A stretch of DNA of 7,599 nucleotides from Betaproteobacteria bacterium (GTDB lineage: Bacteria; Pseudomonadota; Gammaproteobacteria; Burkholderiales; SG8-39): assembly GCA_019237595.1 (NCBI GenBank), contig JAFAGU010000368.1, positions 1 to 7,599 on the forward strand, given 5' to 3'. The position numbers were made by a program, and so were the translations under genes. Position 1 is the stretch's first letter, and each line of letters opens with the position of its first letter. Below are positions 5,191 to 7,599 of the stretch, piece by piece. The notes under the pieces were generated by a model that saw nothing but the letters and a program-made list of their open reading frames with translations, was not told where the DNA came from and did no database searches.

Positions 5191-7599
5191 TCAGTGCAGG
5201 CGCGAGGTCGCGTCGGCCTTGCGCGCGGCGCGCACGAACGACGTGATGTGCTGCAGGAGCTCCGCTTCCTGGTAGGGCTTGCCGAGGAAGGCGTTCACGC
5301 CGAGCTGCGCCGCCTGGTTGCGGTGCTTGTCGGCCGTGCGAGAGGAGATGATCACGATCGGCACGCCGGCGGTGCGCGGGTCGGCGCGCACGTTCTTCGT
5401 GAGGTCGAAGCCGTCCATGCGCGGCATCTCGATGTCGACGAGCATCACGGCGGGCAGCGTGTCCTTCAGCTGCTGCAGCGCGTCCACGCCGTCCTTCGCC
5501 GTGAGGACCTGGTAGCCCTCGCGCTCGAGCAGGCGGCTCGTGATCTTGCGCACCGTGAGCGAATCGTCCACGACCATGACGACGGGCAGCGCCTCCTGCA
5601 TCTCCTGCGCGGCCTCCGCCGCGGGCGCAACCGCTTCGGGCACCGGCGGCTTCGCAGCTTCGATGGCACGCGCGCGCTGCGCGAGCTGCACGGGGTTCAT
5701 GATGAGCACGATGCTGCCGTCCGCGAGCACCGTCGCGCCCGCCACGCCCGGCACGCGTGCGAGCTGGGGCCCGATGCTCTTCACGACGATTTCCTGGTTG
5801 CCGACGAGCTCGTCGACGTGGAGCGCGATGCGCTGGATGCCGCTGCGCAGCAGGAGCACGGAATTGTAGGGCTGGATCTGCGTCGCCCCCTGCGCCCCGA
5901 GGAGCTGCTGGAGGTAATGCAGCGGATAGGAGCGATCCTGGATCTCGATGACGCGCCGGTCGTACAGGCTCGCCATCGCCTCCGACTTCAGGCGCAGCAC
6001 GTTCTCCACCATTGCGGCCGAGATGGCGAAGAGCTGCTGGCCGGCGCGCACCATGACCACCTGCGTCACGGCGAGCGTGAGCGGGAGGTAGATCGCGAAG
6101 GTCGTGCCCTTGCCGCGGCTGCTCGCGATGTCGATGCGGCCGCCCACGGTGGTGATGTCGTTCTTCACGACGTCCATGCCGACGCCGCGGCCGGCGAGCG
6201 CGGTGACGCTTTCAGCCGTGGAGAGCCCCGAGGCAAAGACGAGGTTCATCTTCTCGGCCTCGGAGAGCGCCTGGCCCTTCGCGACCACGCCCCGCTCGAG
6301 CGCCTTCTGGTAGAGCCTCTCGGTGTCGAGCCCGGCGCCGTCGTCGGAGAGGACGAGCGCAATCTCGTTCGATTCCTGCCGCAGCGTGATCGCGATGCGC
6401 CCCGTGTCCGCCTTGCCGGCGGCGAGCCTCGCCTCCGGCGATTCGATGCCGTGGGCGAGCGAGTTGCGCAGCATGTGCTCGAGCGGTGCGCCGATCTTCT
6501 CCAGCACGCCGCGGTCGAGCTCGACCTGCGCGCCCTGGATCTCGAGCTCGGCCTTCTTGCCGACCTCGCGCGCGGTCTGCCGCACGATGCGGTAGAGCCT
6601 CTCGTTCAGGTTCGAGAACGGCACGGCGCGCATGCGCATGAGCTCCTGCTGCACGTCGCGGCTCGTGCGGGCCTGCGCGAGGAGCGCGGCGTCGGTCTCG
6701 CCGAGGTTCTTTTGCAGCCCCTGCTGGATCGAGGCGATGTCGTGCAGGGACTCCGCCATCATGCGGGTGAGCTCCTGCAGGCGCGTGTACCGGTCGAATT
6801 CCAGCGGGTCGAACTCGGTACGCTTTTCCTCGAGCTCCGACTTCCGGGACTGCATCTGGCTGTCGGCCTGCACCTCGACTTCGCGCAGCTGCGCGCGAAG
6901 GCGCCCGATCGACTCGTTCAGGTCGCCCAGCGCCTGCTTGATTCCGCGCAGCTCGCTCTCCACGCGCGAACGGGCAATGCTTACCTCCCCCGCCTCGTTG
7001 ATGAGGTGATCGAGCGTGTCCGCGTTGACGCGCAAGAGCGCCCCCGGCGAGGGGAGCGGCGCCTCGACGCGCGCCGCCGCTTGCGCGGGCTGCGCCTGGG
7101 GCGCCGCCGCATCGCTCGCCGCCTCGGCAGCCTCCGGCGCTGCGGCTGAGGGTGCCGCCGGCATCGCGGCCGGGGCCGCCGCAGCGGGCTCCGCGGCAGC
7201 GGGCGACTGCATCCGCTCGAGGTCGAGGCTCAGCCGGTCGAGCTTCTCCTCCAGCTCGGCAAAGAGCGCGGGAGTGACTTCCGCCGTCTCGAGGGCCACC
7301 TCGATGCGGCTCTCCATGATGTGCGTGAGCTCGCCCAGCCGGATCGCGCCCGCCATGCGCGCGCTGCCCTTGAGCGTGTGCAGGGCGCGCTGGAGCGACT
7401 GCACGATCGTCATGTCGCCGGCATTCGCCTTCCAGTCGCGGATGTCGCTCCCGATCTGCGGCAGCAGCTGCTCGTCGATGTCGTCGTGCATCTTGCGCAG
7501 CTCGCGACCCGTGGGGGCCGCCGCTGCGGGCGCGAAAGCGGCGCTCGCCGCTTGCTCGACGACGATCGCCGGCGTCTTCTCGACTGGCTTCGCGGCCTC
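5191..7599 (-). CDS. pilL: ChpA/PilL-type chemosensory hybrid histidine kinase, N-terminal part outside window
   Basis: The visible part is 802 residues, and the frame is open to the right edge. The in-frame ATG at 7491 lies inside the protein, just before an Hpt domain. Numbered from that Met, the domains are: Hpt (1-90) with phospho-accepting His38 in ALHTLKGSARMAG; an Ala/Pro-rich linker (97-145); a long helical dimerisation region (about 155-315) with the EFDRYTRLQELTRMMAES segment typical of Pil-Chp kinases; an ATPase domain with N-box LRNSLAHG (Asn343), DDGAGLD (383-389), GRGVGMD (434-440) and GKGTTF; a CheW-like domain (about 472-605); and a receiver (about 635-755) with Asp642, Asp643, phospho-acceptor Asp686, Ser716/717 and Lys738. 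Pil-Chp kinases take input from a PilJ-type chemoreceptor through CheW-like adaptors and phosphorylate PilG/PilH-type regulators controlling type IV pilus twitching. Full-length members usually carry several more Hpt domains upstream. The assignment as PilL/ChpA rather than another CheA hybrid rests on domain order and the dimerisation segment. Confidence 0.9.
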   Translation of the reverse strand, partial: EAAKPVEKTPAIVVEQAASAAFAPAAAAPTGRELRKMHDDIDEQLLPQIGSDIRDWKANAGDMTIVQSLQRALHTLKGSARMAGAIRLGELTHIMESRIEVALETAEVTPALFAELEEKLDRLSLDLERMQSPAAAEPAAAAPAAMPAAPSAAAPEAAEAASDAAAPQAQPAQAAARVEAPLPSPGALLRVNADTLDHLINEAGEVSIARSRVESELRGIKQALGDLNESIGRLRAQLREVEVQADSQMQSRKSELEEKRTEFDPLEFDRYTRLQELTRMMAESLHDIASIQQGLQKNLGETDAALLAQARTSRDVQQELMRMRAVPFSNLNERLYRIVRQTAREVGKKAELEIQGAQVELDRGVLEKIGAPLEHMLRNSLAHGIESPEARLAAGKADTGRIAITLRQESNEIALVLSDDGAGLDTERLYQKALERGVVAKGQALSEAEKMNLVFASGLSTAESVTALAGRGVGMDVVKNDITTVGGRIDIASSRGKGTTFAIYLPLTLAVTQVVMVRAGQQLFAISAAMVENVLRLKSEAMASLYDRRVIEIQDRSYPLHYLQQLLGAQGATQIQPYNSVLLLRSGIQRIALHVDELVGNQEIVVKSIGPQLARVPGVAGATVLADGSIVLIMNPVQLAQRARAIEAAKPPVPEAVAPAAEAAQEMQEALPVVMVVDDSLTVRKITSRLLEREGYQVLTAKDGVDALQQLKDTLPAVMLVDIEMPRMDGFDLTKNVRADPRTAGVPIVIISSRTADKHRNQAAQLGVNAFLGKPYQEAELLQHITSFVRAARKADATSRLH

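Noticed and set aside
3786..5246. A 486-codon open frame on the + strand opposite the Ser/Thr kinase gene
   Set aside because: Same reasoning: a low-complexity Arg/His/Leu/Val product, no motif, opposite a kinase with every catalytic motif intact.
4903..7149. A 748-codon open frame on the + strand opposite the chemosensory kinase gene
   Set aside because: It is an antisense shadow. The translation is Arg/His/Leu-rich without recognisable domains, runs through the palindromic spacer into the Ser/Thr kinase gene, and lies opposite a clearly conserved multidomain protein. Long stop-free antisense frames are expected at this GC content.
7051..7200. GCC/GGC-rich repetitive stretch as a DNA repeat or recombination site
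   Set aside because: It encodes the Ala/Pro-rich flexible linker between the Hpt domain and dimerisation region of the chemosensory kinase, a usual feature of such proteins, and no exact repeat unit is seen.

Overview
The window is GC-rich, densely coded chromosomal DNA with strong G/C preference at third codon positions. The gene types suggest a proteobacterium, most likely a betaproteobacterium (Burkholderiales or Rhodocyclales-like). Two things point that way: a ChpA/PilL-type multidomain chemosensory kinase, and an acyl-CoA dehydrogenase of a subfamily I associate with that group. This is a judgement from protein flavour; no rRNA or marker gene is present. No tRNA, rRNA, CRISPR array, insertion sequence, phage gene or attachment site was seen, and no stretch over 300 bases lacks a gene.

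Left part, + strand (2-1755): the 3' end of a citrate synthase-fold citryl-CoA lyase-like gene overlaps by 4 bases (ATGA) a complete acyl-CoA dehydrogenase gene. Together they look like the tail of a CoA-thioester catabolic operon. Both proteins lack the acidic catalytic residue at the position textbook members use. The dehydrogenase has a glutamate at the alternative isovaleryl-CoA dehydrogenase position.

Right part, - strand (1759-7599): four co-directional genes read leftwards. They are (a) the C-terminal 802 residues of a CheA-type hybrid kinase (Hpt, dimerisation coiled coil, ATPase, CheW-like, receiver) of the Pil-Chp type that controls type IV pili; (b) a soluble Ser/Thr protein kinase fused to a C-terminal cyclic nucleotide-binding-like domain; (c) a membrane-anchored von Willebrand A protein of BatA type; (d) a Tat-exported alpha/beta hydrolase. 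Gaps are 55, 121 and 31 bases. The 55-base spacer is almost pure G/C, palindromic, and carries a TATAGT hexamer just before the kinase start. The + and - gene sets converge with only 3 bases between stop codons, inside a perfect 12-base palindrome.

How the genes may work together: the main idea is that a surface-sensing/twitching chemosensory kinase sits next to a protein kinase whose activity may be set by a cyclic nucleotide. In Pseudomonas the Pil-Chp system acts through cAMP and the receptor Vfr, so a kinase with a cNMP-binding-like domain could be a different way of reading such a signal. This is inference from gene order and domains.
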